Counted from the stretch's first letter, positions 1-10,700 are shown. The stretch is DNA of 64,000 nucleotides from Chlorokybus atmophyticus (GCA_009103225.1 RHPI01002990.1:382965-446964); one strand, 5' to 3'. The notes: generated from the sequence alone by a model not told the origin. A program made the numbers and translations.

Positions 1-128
1 CTCAGAGGCACAGAGTGTGCAAACCGCTTGCGTGCGCACTCAAGCTATACACGCTTGGTGTCGTGGACATTAACAGTGTTCAGACGTTGAAATAGGCCCA
101 ACCGTGGGTCGGCAAGTTCGAGCGATGC

Positions 129-653
129 GTGCCATTGAAGGTCTTGATGATGCCTTCATGGCCGCAGAGCTGCAGTTTGTTAGTGAGTAGCATAGGCGGG
201 ACGTGCGCACCAGTGCGGCTGCCACGTCAAGAATCTCAGATGTTCAAAGCGCGCTTGCCCGACTTACGCTGTTATGTTGTGTCACACATGTGGACACTGG
301 TCACCATGCCTGCACCTGCACGTCAAGAATCTCAGATGTTCAAAGCGCGCTTGCCCGACTTACGCTGTTATGTTGTGTCGCACATGTGGACACTGGTCAC
401 CATGCCTGCACCTGCACCGGCCGCTTGCAAAAATGTTACACAACACGACGAGGACGGGTGGGAGTCAGGTTCAATCGATATTGAGGAAGCTTGCAATGTA
501 GTCAACAACATTGCTGAAGATGACCTTTGCGGATTCGAGCAATTTGCGCAAAGCACGTCAACGACCCTTAATTTGACGGGGAGCGATTTACTTGAGACTC
601 GGCCATGTAATGCCTCTTACTTCAGAACATGGCGAGTGTATAGTTATTTGTAA
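129..653 (+). pseudogene. Decayed fragment, diverged relative of the amplified gene family
   Basis: An open stretch of 174 codons whose central part was created by an in-frame 96-bp duplication. A related but differently mutated version lies at about 21555-21960. Both read like a chain ...QMLKEARVGRHERRQ... followed by an acidic stretch rich in D and E. It resembles, weakly, the stretch around 52700-52900 of the better preserved gene (helical, K/R/Q-rich, 'LAxAxxAA'). The sister copy is interrupted by stops, so I read this as a decayed DNA copy and not as an expressed gene. No known domain is recognised. The start codon lies in a region matching coding sequence of the sister copy, so the true reading frame probably began further left, outside the window. 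Confidence 0.45.
223..414 (+). repeat. Tandem duplication, two 96-bp units
   Basis: Units 223-318 and 319-414 are nearly identical, differing at a single base (cac/cgc in the GTCACACATG/GTCGCACATG stretch). The unit is 32 codons and keeps the frame. The related copy at about 21745-21830 has only one unit. Confidence 0.9.
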
Positions 654-689
654 CAATGATGTACACATGTGTGTGCGCGAACTCACACG

Positions 690-790
690 TAGGTCCGATG
701 ACCGTCAGCCGTCGGACGGCTGCTATTTAAGATGTGGAGTCTCTACCGCAAAACCCCTATATCAAGCGCAAGGCCATAATGTAGGCTTGC
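690..790 (+). pseudogene. Remnant matching the last exon of the amplified gene
   Basis: The stretch 'gatgtggagtctctaccg...aaacccct...caagcgcaaggcc' matches the intron/exon border and start of the terminal exon at 55650-55700 ('ggatgtgcagtctccgcac...cccctcgtc...caaacgcaaggca'). The acceptor AG is lost. Similar remnants lie at 22800-22840. Short and diverged, so moderate confidence. Confidence 0.4.
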
Positions 791-877
791 GGGGTTTGTG
801 TACCATTTAGACAAAATATACGCAGACCTCGAGCATCGTAAGAATTAAATCAAACGCTCGCTCGCCGTGCATAAGGA

Positions 878-1350
878 TTGCTCCAGCATCACCCAGCTCC
901 TCATCACCCGCCCTGGATGATCGCGCAGTGCATGGACTTGGATGCTCGAAGTCTCAGAGGCAGCACTTTGCAGCAGCTGAACAGCCAGCTACACGTTACC
1001 GGACGCAATGAGTGCACGCCGCTTGTGATGGTGGCTGCACTATTGCTGTTGATAAGAAAGAGTGCCGCCACAACGGTGGGCACGGCAGCACTCCTTTTTG
1101 GGGGCGTCACGGACATCATCCGCAAGGCGCCCTTCGAGCCAATTAAGTTTGAGGCATTTTAGCTTTAAGCTCAAAGTTGGCAAGGTCGGTGAGCCAAAAG
1201 TTGCGGAGGCAGCATTGGCGTTGTGGGCACGCAATGCTGTGTATATCGCTGGCGTTAGCACCTTAAAATAGGCAGGAGCTTGGGCCGCTGCACGAGGTGT
1301 CAAGTCCAAGTCACTTTGCGCTGCAGAAGGTTTGCAGTTGATCAACACAT
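878..1350 (+). pseudogene. Decayed copy of the 'TLQQL...ALWARNA' exon
   Basis: The translation of 960-1330 in shifting frames follows the exon at 54383-55043: STLQQL, VVAAL, the GNVGE-like stretch, VAEAALALWARNAV, TL, AGAWAAARG. Stop codons (for example TAG replacing an E codon at about 1269) and frameshifts break it. Differences are often C to T or G to A. It is a DNA-level decayed duplicate of an unrecognised gene. Nothing indicates current function. Confidence 0.65.
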
Positions 1351-2055
1351 ATAAGACAGCAAGCTTGCAGCGTTTTATAAGGCCGATTCTCGACGTGCGG
1401 CTAAAGTCAACTAAAGCAGTATGAATGCTAGTTGAAATTCAACTAGCATTCAACTACTTTTGTCTTGTATTTTAGACTCTGTGAGGTGCGGATCAGGCAA
1501 CCATTGGGAAAGTGCACACTACGGCATTAATCGTTAATGTTTTAGCATGTTGACCAACACCAGCTACATTGTATTGATTATTTTTATATCTAATTTGAAT
1601 AGAATCAGTTTGTTTAAATCAATTATTTTTCGGTTTGAACCTACAAGTTTTAATAAATGAAGTCATGCAAGGCGCATGCATACCTTTACAATTACCCTGC
1701 AAGTAATTGTAAAGGCTTTTAAAATGTAAGGACTCCTTCAAAAGGTAACTTTCTGCTGTCGAAAAGACCGCTCCAAGAACACATAAATATTGTACAGACA
1801 AATTGCAGCCCGAATGACATACGTTTTTTGATTACATGCAACGCGTTAAGATAACGCATTGGATGTAAGCATTTATTTTAAAAGTCATTGAAGGTTTTGA
1901 CCCTCATAAAATATCAAAGCAATGATTACAACGTGATGATTCACATAACACGCATTGTCCAAGTGTGTTGGTTGCTGTGCTGTGCCCTTTATAATCCCGA
2001 ATAACAACCCGTGCATAGTGCTTATAGCCTTTGGATAACCAGTTAAATTGCGCGG
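1351..2055. other. AT-rich noncoding spacer of the decayed array
   Basis: No coding potential is seen. It contains 'tgttttagcatgttgaccaacaccagctac' (about 1538), a motif that recurs at 24210, 25485, 21050 and 38870 and probably marks a repeated unit border. It also holds the phrase 'cacgcattgtccaagtg...ccgtgc' that precedes exon-9-like remnants throughout the array. Confidence 0.5.
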
Positions 2056-2195
2056 GTGTCTTCTTTAAGAATTGACTCGACGAGTTTAGCGCCCGCAACA
2101 TCACCGCAGACAAGCGGATTTAAAAGGCAATGTAAGAGGGGCGGGTCTGGTTTAGCCAACCAGCGTACAGCAACATGCTGGAGATTTTTGGACGC
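2056..2195 (+). pseudogene. Decayed exon-9-like fragment split by the gypsy insertion
   Basis: 'gtgtcttc...gactcgacgagttt...gcccgcaacatcaccgcagacaagcgga...' matches 53938-54060 of the preserved gene (VSTTAELDDF...RHITASRR). The match stops at the chromovirus and resumes at 19447 ('gacgctgcaacatcagcttctcattggtgatgcag') just as it continues without interruption at 54070. This shows that the gypsy element landed in an already duplicated copy. Confidence 0.75.
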
Positions 2196-2530
2196 TGTAA
2201 TGGAGTGCTACCGCTATGCGGTTCCCCGCCCTTCTTTGGTTAAAAATGAGGGTCCCTCGGGTAATATACAGCTAATTGAGCCGTATTATGGCCTTTATGG
2301 CCCTGATGCAGTGTTAGCTTATCGCTAACACTGATATCGATGTGAGACTCATGTCTCACATCGATATCAGCCGCATGGCGGCGCTGCTAACGCAGCGGCC
2401 GCTATGGCTAGAGGATTTCTTGCTTTGGCAGCTGCCCCGGCAGCGGCGGCGGCGGTGTGGGCCGGCGGCGTGGCTGGTGGTGGTGGTGGGGTAGGGGATT
2501 AAAGGGGGCGGTAGCACCCCCCCTCTTACA
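2196..2530 (+). repeat. 5' LTR of the chromovirus
   Basis: Starts TGTAATGGAGTGCTACCGC and ends CTCTTACA. Pairs with 19104-19446. It contains a 13-bp inverted repeat 'GATATCGATGTGAGACTCATGTCTCACATCGATATC' split here into two halves (about 2333-2368), a potential hairpin, and a GCC/GGC-rich tract. Flanked on the left by GACGC. Confidence 0.92.
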
Positions 2531-2532
2531 TG

Positions 2533-2548
2533 TGGTATCGGCACAGGG
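2533..2548 (+). promoter_or_regulatory. Primer binding site, initiator-tRNA-Met-like
   Basis: Two bases after the LTR, TGGTATCGGCACAGG resembles the TGGTATCAGAGC primer site complementary to the 3' end of initiator tRNA-Met used by many plant and algal LTR elements. Two or three bases differ. Confidence 0.6.
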
Positions 2549-2700
2549 GCGTGAAGGGCTGTGGGGGCGGCGGCGGCTCTGGAGATGGCAGGATCAGCGG
2601 CAGCGAGTGACGGCAGTAGGCGGCGGCAATGAGCAGTGCCAGGCGGCAGCACTAGCAGCCGCTACCCACGAATTAGAGTGGGTAGTGATAGTTGTTTGTG

Positions 2701-2976
2701 TTGTTGTTGTCGCTGCTGCTGGTGTAGCATAGCCTTGCTTGCTTGCTTGCTTCCTAGCTTAGCCTAGCCTAGCCTAGCCTAGCCTAGCTGCCCTAGCCTA
2801 GCCTTGCTTGTTGGTGTGAAGGGGAGGCGGCCACTCACTTGTTGTTGTCGCTGCTGCTGGTGTAGCATAGCCTTGCTTGCTTGCTTGCTTCCTAGCTTAG
2901 CCTAGCCTAGCCTAGCCTAGCCTAGCTGCCCTAGCCTAGCCTTGCTTGTTGGTGTGAAGGGGAGGCGGCCACTCAC
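2701..2976 (+). repeat. Two 138-bp tandem units with internal TAGCC/CTTGC runs
   Basis: Units 2701-2838 and 2839-2976 are almost identical and contain (TTGC)n and (CCTAG)n runs. The inverted copy at about 7620-7757 has only one unit, so the two arms of the first palindrome differ here. Confidence 0.85.
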
Positions 2977-3591
2977 GCTGCCTCACCTCAAGTATTGCAT
3001 CCCAGCACATCACTTGTAATCAATTATCACATTATCACTTGTGAGTGTGCTCGTGGTTGGGGCTGCCACCGCGTGGATTCGTGGTGATGTAAGGGGGGGA
3101 ATTGTGGTGGTTTGCACTTCTCCCACCCTAAGGAAGCAGTCTAACGCCAACTTGGGCTGTTTTGGCCGCCATTCATTGCGGTAGGGCCGCCAAATTCATT
3201 CTATATCAAACTCTCGACTCACAACTTGTCGATATCAGCTTGTAGGGCTGATTCAACGAGGTTTTGGCACCTTTTGTGTCATTTTCAATTGTGAGTTGAG
3301 CTGGGTTGTATGAAGTGAAAACTTTGAGTTGGTATAAGTTGTGAGTCGTTGCGTGGATTTGCGTATGGTTTGTTCACAAGCGAGCGTCTTGTTGATAGGT
3401 GTTGAGCAGTTAGTTTTTACGTGCTGTTTAACCCAAGTATAGCACCTTGAAATCAACAAGGAAGAAACTATAAGTTTCAGCACTTCTTGAGTGCACAACT
3501 AGTGTGGTTGTGCACTTGAACACTGCATTTACTTACGACTTAATTCTTGGGCAGATATCTGACCAAGGGGAAGGGCACAAGGCAGAGGTAC
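2977..3591. other. Noncoding part of the chromovirus left half
   Basis: No credible coding sequence. It contains a second purine run 'gtaagggggggaat' (about 3090-3103). Just before the TRIM insertion 'gaccaaggggaagggcacaaggc' resembles the lysine/glycine stretch after the gag zinc knuckle at 15196-15220. This may be a remnant of gag-type sequence, but the match is short. Confidence 0.4.
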
Positions 3592-3670
3592 TGTTACGGA
3601 CGACTAAACAATAAGGCCACAATGGCCACAAAACACACTTCGTGCTTTTGTGGCCTAGTGGTTTGTTACA
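3592..3670 (+). repeat. TRIM copy 1, 5' LTR (79 bp)
   Basis: Begins TGTTACGGACGAC and ends TTTGTTACA. It contains a strong hairpin, GGCCACAAAA paired with TTTTGTGGCC (about 3623-3656), and the A-box-like TGGCCTAGTGG at its 3' end. Confidence 0.92.
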
Positions 3671-3714
3671 TTGGTCATTGGAGCTTGAGACCGAAAAGGT
3701 CTTGAGGTCGAAAC
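3651..3714 (+). promoter_or_regulatory. tRNA-like Pol III promoter (A box/B box) across the LTR border
   Basis: TGGCCTAGTGG at the end of the LTR matches the A-box consensus TRGCNNARYGG. About 45 bp further, inside the element, AGGTCGAAACC resembles the B box GGTTCGANTCC with two changes. The related element at 40190 has a better pair (TGGTCGAGTGG and GGTTCGATTCC, 32 bp apart). Use by RNA polymerase III is inferred from these motifs. Confidence 0.6.
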
Positions 3715-3935
3715 CGCCTGGCGGCGGTAGACCAAGAAAGATTTGTGAGGTTGTTGGTATCGATGCATGCTGGGTCGCGCGTCAATGCGCGACTTGCCTG
3801 ACGGCGATTGACAGTCCGACACTCAGCGGCGCAATGCGCGATACGACTGCTCAGTGATATCTGCAAAAATCGCTTCCACTGCTCAGTGACGAAAAGCCCT
3901 GTAGAAACTCACATCTGATGAGGACATTGGATACC

Positions 3936-3949
3936 TAAGTGGGGGGGAA
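3936..3949 (+). promoter_or_regulatory. Polypurine tract of TRIM copy 1
   Basis: 'ctaagtgggggggaa' immediately precedes the 3' LTR. The surrounding 'tgaggacat...cctaagtggggggga' is shared with the chromovirus PPT at 19073-19102, which suggests the same reverse transcriptase makes both. Confidence 0.85.
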
Positions 3950-4028
3950 TGTCACGGACGACTAAATAATAACGCCACAATGGCCACAAAACACACTTCG
4001 TGCTTTTGTGGCCTAGTGATTTATTACA
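3950..4028 (+). repeat. TRIM copy 1, 3' LTR (79 bp)
   Basis: Begins TGTCACGGACGAC, ends TTTATTACA, and is followed by the target duplication GGTAC. Confidence 0.92.
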
Positions 4029-4039
4029 GGTACCCCCCT

Positions 4040-4333
4040 ATGCCAAGCTTGTCCTCATCCGCAGATAAGCCGTCAAGTGATGAGGAGGAAGTAAAGAAGA
4101 GCTCTTCAAATGAGAGCGAGAGCAACGGTGGCAATGAAGAGGAGAACTCGAAGCATGTGAATGCTAAAGCTTCCGGCTCGTCCTCTCATGGTGCTGCACC
4201 GGTGGACCCTTCACTTGTCATTGGTGGGGCCATTGAGAAGTGTGCACAAGGGCGAGCAAAGCTTGTTGCTCGCTACCCTCGCGTGACTAAGGAGGTGTGG
4301 AATAAGTGGGCAGCAAGTCCGCCATGGATATGA
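4040..4333 (+). CDS. Short acidic/serine-rich open reading frame in the chromovirus left half
   Basis: From the ATG at 4040 the frame stays open for 97 codons. The first half is S/E/D/N/K-rich and disordered in appearance (runs such as SSSADKPSSDEEEVKKSSSN). The second half is less biased and ends '...EVWNKWAASPPWI'. The upstream part of the open frame lies in the TRIM LTR and is not original. It may be the remains of a gag N-terminus cut by the TRIM insertion. No domain is recognised. It is mirrored exactly at 6258-6551 on the minus strand. Confidence 0.35.
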   Translation: MPSLSSSADKPSSDEEEVKKSSSNESESNGGNEEENSKHVNAKASGSSSHGAAPVDPSLVIGGAIEKCAQGRAKLVARYPRVTKEVWNKWAASPPWI

Positions 4334-5255
4334 AGCGGACTTTGCAACACTTTTTCAAGCAAGCAAAGAGCGTCGCAAAATGTTTCCCCTGCCGGCCGAC
4401 TGAATATTAGCAGCGACCTGAGGATACTCCTTAAGACTGTCGACCTTCAGTCTACCGGCGATCTCGATACAGGGATCTGAGCATAACGGCCGTCACCATT
4501 AGTTGGCGGCCGTCTGCATAAAGGGACTGACCCTAATTAATAGGTACCTGTCAGGTACTCAACAGTTAAGCAAAGGGGACTTGACCTAACTAACATATAA
4601 CTGACCGGTACCTATCAGTTAGATACCGGCAACTGTACGCTAACTGAGGGAAATTGTCATGTACCTTAAGGTACCTACCGTTAATAATGTGTACCTTCAA
4701 AGGTACCTGCTGGTACTGCTCAATCATGATTAGGTGTCATACGTGATTGTCGTCATCAGCTGTGTAAGAATGCGTGACAAATATTGAAAAATAAAAATAA
4801 ATAAATTACAATGTAATATACTGAGCTACTACTAATACTGCTAGTACAACTAGACTACCACTACTGCTACCACTACCACTACTGCTACTACTACCTTAGG
4901 TACTACTGCTAGTACTACCCTTGTACTGAGCTGCGGCTCCTGCACCGCCCGCTCCAGCTCCGCCGCCGCCGTTCCTTCTCTGCCGCTGCCGCCGCCTGGC
5001 CTGGTCTGGTCTGGCCTGACCTGGCCTGGCCGCCCTAAGGCAAGGAGGGTGGTTGGATGGCATGCGGTGTTGCGCGTAGTACAACGTCAGACAGCAACCA
5101 AGCTCACCTACTGTTAGCCGCCGCCGCCGCCACCACCGCCGCCCACAACGCCCTGTTCAACTTGAAGCCGTTGAGCGTTTAAATAACTTGGGCAGCCCAA
5201 GTTATTCAGACGCGTTGTCGAAACATGACTCGCAACGGCATTATCGTATTATTAT
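4334..5255. other. Noncoding left-half sequence with GGTACC-type and GGCCGTC-type inverted motifs
   Basis: No gene is visible. Short palindromic motifs recur, including GGTACC/GGTACCT around 4545-4710 and 'acggccgtc' around 4480-4520. A TAC/TAG-rich trinucleotide tract (about 4825-4920) and a GCC-rich tract (4930-5010) follow. Confidence 0.5.
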
Positions 5256-5335
5256 AATGGTACGAACAGTGCCATTGTCGCAATGGCACGATAGTACTAT
5301 CGTGCCATTGCGACAATGGCACTGTTCGTACCATT
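5256..5335. repeat. 80-bp perfect palindrome, fold-back point 1
   Basis: Two 40-bp arms with no spacer, symmetric around 5295/5296. Each arm also contains a small hairpin (GTGCCATTG, TCG, CAATGGCAC). The same 80 bp lie at 13525-13604, whereas the flanks of the two differ. Confidence 0.95.
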
Positions 5336-7757
5336 ATAATAATACGATAATGCCGTTGCGAGTCATGTTTCGACAACGCGTCTGAATAACTTGGGCTGCC
5401 CAAGTTATTTAAACGCTCAACGGCTTCAAGTTGAACAGGGCGTTGTGGGCGGCGGTGGTGGCGGCGGCGGCGGCTAACAGTAGGTGAGCTTGGTTGCTGT
5501 CTGACGTTGTACTACGCGCAACACCGCATGCCATCCAACCACCCTCCTTGCCTTAGGGCGGCCAGGCCAGGTCAGGCCAGACCAGACCAGGCCAGGCGGC
5601 GGCAGCGGCAGAGAAGGAACGGCGGCGGCGGAGCTGGAGCGGGCGGTGCAGGAGCCGCAGCTCAGTACAAGGGTAGTACTAGCAGTAGTACCTAAGGTAG
5701 TAGTAGCAGTAGTGGTAGTGGTAGCAGTAGTGGTAGTCTAGTTGTACTAGCAGTATTAGTAGTAGCTCAGTATATTACATTGTAATTTATTTATTTTTAT
5801 TTTTCAATATTTGTCACGCATTCTTACACAGCTGATGACGACAATCACGTATGACACCTAATCATGATTGAGCAGTACCAGCAGGTACCTTTGAAGGTAC
5901 ACATTATTAACGGTAGGTACCTTAAGGTACATGACAATTTCCCTCAGTTAGCGTACAGTTGCCGGTATCTAACTGATAGGTACCGGTCAGTTATATGTTA
6001 GTTAGGTCAAGTCCCCTTTGCTTAACTGTTGAGTACCTGACAGGTACCTATTAATTAGGGTCAGTCCCTTTATGCAGACGGCCGCCAACTAATGGTGACG
6101 GCCGTTATGCTCAGATCCCTGTATCGAGATCGCCGGTAGACTGAAGGTCGACAGTCTTAAGGAGTATCCTCAGGTCGCTGCTAATATTCAGTCGGCCGGC
6201 AGGGGAAACATTTTGCGACGCTCTTTGCTTGCTTGAAAAAGTGTTGCAAAGTCCGCTTCATATCCATGGCGGACTTGCTGCCCACTTATTCCACACCTCC
6301 TTAGTCACGCGAGGGTAGCGAGCAACAAGCTTTGCTCGCCCTTGTGCACACTTCTCAATGGCCCCACCAATGACAAGTGAAGGGTCCACCGGTGCAGCAC
6401 CATGAGAGGACGAGCCGGAAGCTTTAGCATTCACATGCTTCGAGTTCTCCTCTTCATTGCCACCGTTGCTCTCGCTCTCATTTGAAGAGCTCTTCTTTAC
6501 TTCCTCCTCATCACTTGACGGCTTATCTGCGGATGAGGACAAGCTTGGCATAGGGGGGTACCTGTAATAAATCACTAGGCCACAAAAGCACGAAGTGTGT
6601 TTTGTGGCCATTGTGGCGTTATTATTTAGTCGTCCGTGACATTCCCCCCCACTTAGGTATCCAATGTCCTCATCAGATGTGAGTTTCTACAGGGCTTTTC
6701 GTCACTGAGCAGTGGAAGCGATTTTTGCAGATATCACTGAGCAGTCGTATCGCGCATTGCGCCGCTGAGTGTCGGACTGTCAATCGCCGTCAGGCAAGTC
6801 GCGCATTGACGCGCGACCCAGCATGCATCGATACCAACAACCTCACAAATCTTTCTTGGTCTACCGCCGCCAGGCGGTTTCGACCTCAAGACCTTTTCGG
6901 TCTCAAGCTCCAATGACCAATGTAACAAACCACTAGGCCACAAAAGCACGAAGTGTGTTTTGTGGCCATTGTGGCCTTATTGTTTAGTCGTCCGTAACAG
7001 TACCTCTGCCTTGTGCCCTTCCCCTTGGTCAGATATCTGCCCAAGAATTAAGTCGTAAGTAAATGCAGTGTTCAAGTGCACAACCACACTAGTTGTGCAC
7101 TCAAGAAGTGCTGAAACTTATAGTTTCTTCCTTGTTGATTTCAAGGTGCTATACTTGGGTTAAACAGCACGTAAAAACTAACTGCTCAACACCTATCAAC
7201 AAGACGCTCGCTTGTGAACAAACCATACGCAAATCCACGCAACGACTCACAACTTATACCAACTCAAAGTTTTCACTTCATACAACCCAGCTCAACTCAC
7301 AATTGAAAATGACACAAAAGGTGCCAAAACCTCGTTGAATCAGCCCTACAAGCTGATATCGACAAGTTGTGAGTCGAGAGTTTGATATAGAATGAATTTG
7401 GCGGCCCTACCGCAATGAATGGCGGCCAAAACAGCCCAAGTTGGCGTTAGACTGCTTCCTTAGGGTGGGAGAAGTGCAAACCACCACAATTCCCCCCCTT
7501 ACATCACCACGAATCCACGCGGTGGCAGCCCCAACCACGAGCACACTCACAAGTGATAATGTGATAATTGATTACAAGTGATGTGCTGGGATGCAATACT
7601 TGAGGTGAGGCAGCCTGAGTGGCCGCCTCCCCTTCACACCAACAAGCAAGGCTAGGCTAGGGCAGCTAGGCTAGGCTAGGCTAGGCTAGGCTAAGCTAGG
7701 AAGCAAGCAAGCAAGCAAGGCTATGCTACACCAGCAGCAGCGACAACAACAACACAA
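5296..7757 (-). repeat. Exact inverted copy of 2834-5295
   Basis: Every reading frame and motif of the left half is mirrored with coordinates summing to 10591. This includes the TRIM (6563-6999), the acidic frame (6258-6551) and the short repeat tract. I found no mismatch in the coding mirrors. The copy ends at a single N (7758). Together with 7759-13564 it is the inverted middle part of the chromovirus. Confidence 0.93.
6563..6999 (-). mobile_element. Mirrored copy of TRIM copy 1
   Basis: Reverse complement of 3592-4028 with both LTRs (6563-6641 and 6921-6999), PPT and GGTAC duplications. It belongs to the inverted arm and is not an independent insertion. Confidence 0.9.
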
Positions 7758-7758
7758 N
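7758..7758. other. Single ambiguous base at an assembly join
   Basis: One N lies exactly where the inverted left half meets the inverted right half. About 76 bp of LTR end and about 300 bp of 5' leader that should lie here are missing, so this looks like a collapsed scaffold join. Confidence 0.85.
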
Positions 7759-10700
7759 CCGCCGCCGCCGCCGCCGCCGCCGGGGCAGCTGCCATAGCAA
7801 AAGATTCTCTGGCTATGGCGGCCGCTGCGTTAGCAGCGCCGCCATGCGGCTGATATCGATGTGAGGCATGAGTCTCACATCGATATCAATGTTAGCGATA
7901 AGCTAACACTACATAAAGGCCATAAAGGCCATAATACGGCTCAATTGGCTGTGTATTACCTGTTGGGACCCTTGATTTTAACTAAATAAGGGCGGGGAAC
8001 CGCATAGCGGTAGCACGTCGTTATAATCCCCCCCACTTAGGTTTTGATGTCCTCATTGAAGGGCTAGCAAGGCCCGACCCTGAGCATTGAAAGCTTGAGT
8101 AGAAGGAGAACCAGGGCCGAAGCGGCAAAGATGTCTGCCAGCACCCTTTTACCGTCCGCGTGCGGACACATCACTCCAGTACGCCCGGCAAATCTCTTGG
8201 CAGTTGGTAAGGATTCCTTTCGGGTTTTCACGTGCTGTGTTCAACACCATACCCTTTCCATTCACCAAGCAAGTTGGCGCGCGTCTGCGTCGGGGCTTAC
8301 GGTGCCTTAGAATTGCTTCCACCTCGTACTCAAAAGCATTATCGCCATCCACTGCGACAGGGGGTGGAGCAGATTGAACCCGACCGTCTGAACGGTACGG
8401 CTTCGGTACACTCACATAAAACACATGATGTATACGTATGGATTGTGGTAACTCCAAACGATACGCGTGAGTGCCGACCCGATCAACCACTTTAAAGGGG
8501 TCTATCTAGAGAGGGAAAAACTTTTGAGTACCCACTCCCTTGATGGATATGTCTTTAGTGCTTAAAAGCACCGAATTGCCCACATCATAGTCGGCCTGCC
8601 TACGATGCTTATCAGCTTGGGCTTTCTGGCTGTCCTTCGCTGCGCGCAGACAGCTCTTTGCCAATGCTAACCCGTCTTGCATGGCCGCAGCCATCTCGCG
8701 CGCGCTGCAGGCACGCTAGTCAAGTCGTTAGCCGGCAACTTAATACTCACGGGACTTTTTGGATGCACTCCGTAATTTAAGATACACGGAGTTTCCTGCA
8801 CACTCTCTTGCCATGCATTGTTAATCGCGAACTCAGCCATTGGAAGATAAATATCCCAATCAGACTGATTTGGACTCACATAATGCCGGATGATTTCCTC
8901 AATTACTTGATTGGCGCGTTCAGTCTGACCATCAGTTTGCGGTTGATAAGCGGTACTCATGCGTTGATGTATCTGAAGGAAGTTGCATATCGACTATCAA
9001 AACTGAGCCACAAACCTCGAGTTACGGTCAGAGACAATTTTGCAAGGCAAGCCATGCAACTTGAACACAGACGCGACCAAAACCATCGCTAGATCGGGAG
9101 CCCATCTCCGTACGGCAAGGAACAATGTAAACCATTTTAATCAAATGATCCACAAAACTGCAACCGCTGTATGACCCAACGCTGTCTCACGGAGCTCAGT
9201 GATAAGGTCCATACTCACACATTCCCACTGACTCGCAGTATCCCAGTGGGCTTTTGAAGTAACGGTTTGTCACGTCGACATTTGTCACACGTGTCCACAT
9301 ACCGCTTTACATCAACAGGCAACAATGGCCACCAATACAACTGTTGCGCTGCCTTAGTGGTCTTGCGACTACTAAAGTGCCCAGCGTATGGTAGATCGTA
9401 TATATCCGCTATGCATTTTACACGCAGGTCAGCATGGTCAGGTATTATCAAACTGTTGCTCATGTAATACAGATTGTCACGTTTGTGAAACTTTTGTAAG
9501 TTGTCTGCAATAGAACACCACGGGTCCAAAGTGTACCCATGTACAACAGCTTGCACAAACTCATCATCCGGAGATAACGTGCTGCGTGTCGCGAGTAATT
9601 GCGCGCGCATCACCGCCAATAATGACGGGGCAGCGACTTAAAGGGTCAACCACATTGATTTTTCCCGGCCGATACATCCGATCAAAGGTAAGCATGGACA
9701 AAACCTCATTCCAGCGCGCTTGCCGTCTCGACAAGTTTTACTGTGTCGAGAAATACACCAACGGGTTGTGATCAGTCACAACAGTGAACTGAACACCCTC
9801 CAAGCAATATCTCCATGTCTCAAAAGCATGAACTATACCCAGTAAGTTTACTCTGTCATAGTGTAGTTCACCTCTGCAGGAATAAACTTCCTACTCTCAT
9901 AAGCACAAGGTCTGTCATCTTGCAACAGTACCGCACCACACCTAAGTGTTGATGCGTCACTGACCACTGTGAAGTGTTTGTCCCAATTGAGCAATGCTAT
10001 CACCGGCGCTGATGTAACAGGCCAATTTCACCTTTTGCATAGCAGCTTCCTGTGTTGTCGTCCAAGTGAACGGGGCATCTTTACGCAACAGTTTGGTCCA
10101 AGGCATGACAATTGTCGAGTACCCCATTATGAACTTGCAAAAATAGTTGGCCAACCCTAGAAACAACCTTAGTTGATGGATATTTTGAGGTTGGGGCCAC
10201 TCTTTCACAACCTGCACTTTGCGAGGGTCAGGCTTGATACCCGCACTACTCACAATGTGATCAAGGAAGGGTCACGTTCTCCGTTCCACAAAAATCACAC
10301 TTGGTGAGATTTGCCAACAAACGATGCTTTCGTAAAATTGCAAACACCGCTTCCAAGTGTTGCCCATGTTCTTCCGTTGTTTCATTGAAGACAATGATGT
10401 CATCCAAGTATGTCATGACATGTTTACCAAACATATCATCGAAACTTGTATTTATTTCCCTCCGAAACACAGCGGGTGCATTGATCAATCCAAAAGGTAA
10501 CACTTTGTATTGATAACTTATCATTGAATGGCCCGTAGGTGTTCTGAATGCTGTCTTATTGACATCCAAAGGATGAATGCGAATTCGATGATAGCCGTAT
10601 CAAAGTACGCATTCCCTGACAACTTGTTAAACACATCATCAGTTCTTGGCAACGGGTATCTGTTCTTACCGTGATCTTGTTTAGAGCACGGCAATCCACA

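Larger units (their letters stand above)
3592..4028 (+). mobile_element. TRIM-like mini LTR element, copy 1
   Basis: Two 79-bp direct repeats, 3592-3670 and 3950-4028, start TGT and end ACA and differ at few positions. They bracket 279 bp without a coding region. The flanks are GGTAC on both sides (3587-3591 and 4029-4033), a 5-bp target duplication. The interior ends in a polypurine tract (3936-3948) directly before the second repeat. This is the structure of a terminal-repeat retrotransposon in miniature: LTRs, primer-site position, PPT, no proteins. An exact inverted copy lies at 6563-6999 as part of the first palindrome. Confidence 0.92.

Noticed and set aside
3090-3104. A further LTR border after the purine run 'gtaagggggggaat'
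   Set aside because: No TG...CA repeat partner and no target duplication were found around it.
7620-7740. Possible telomere-like array (GCTAG/GGCTA runs)
   Set aside because: The runs are CTAGG/GGCTA, not TTAGGG, and form part of the retrotransposon leader tandem repeat.
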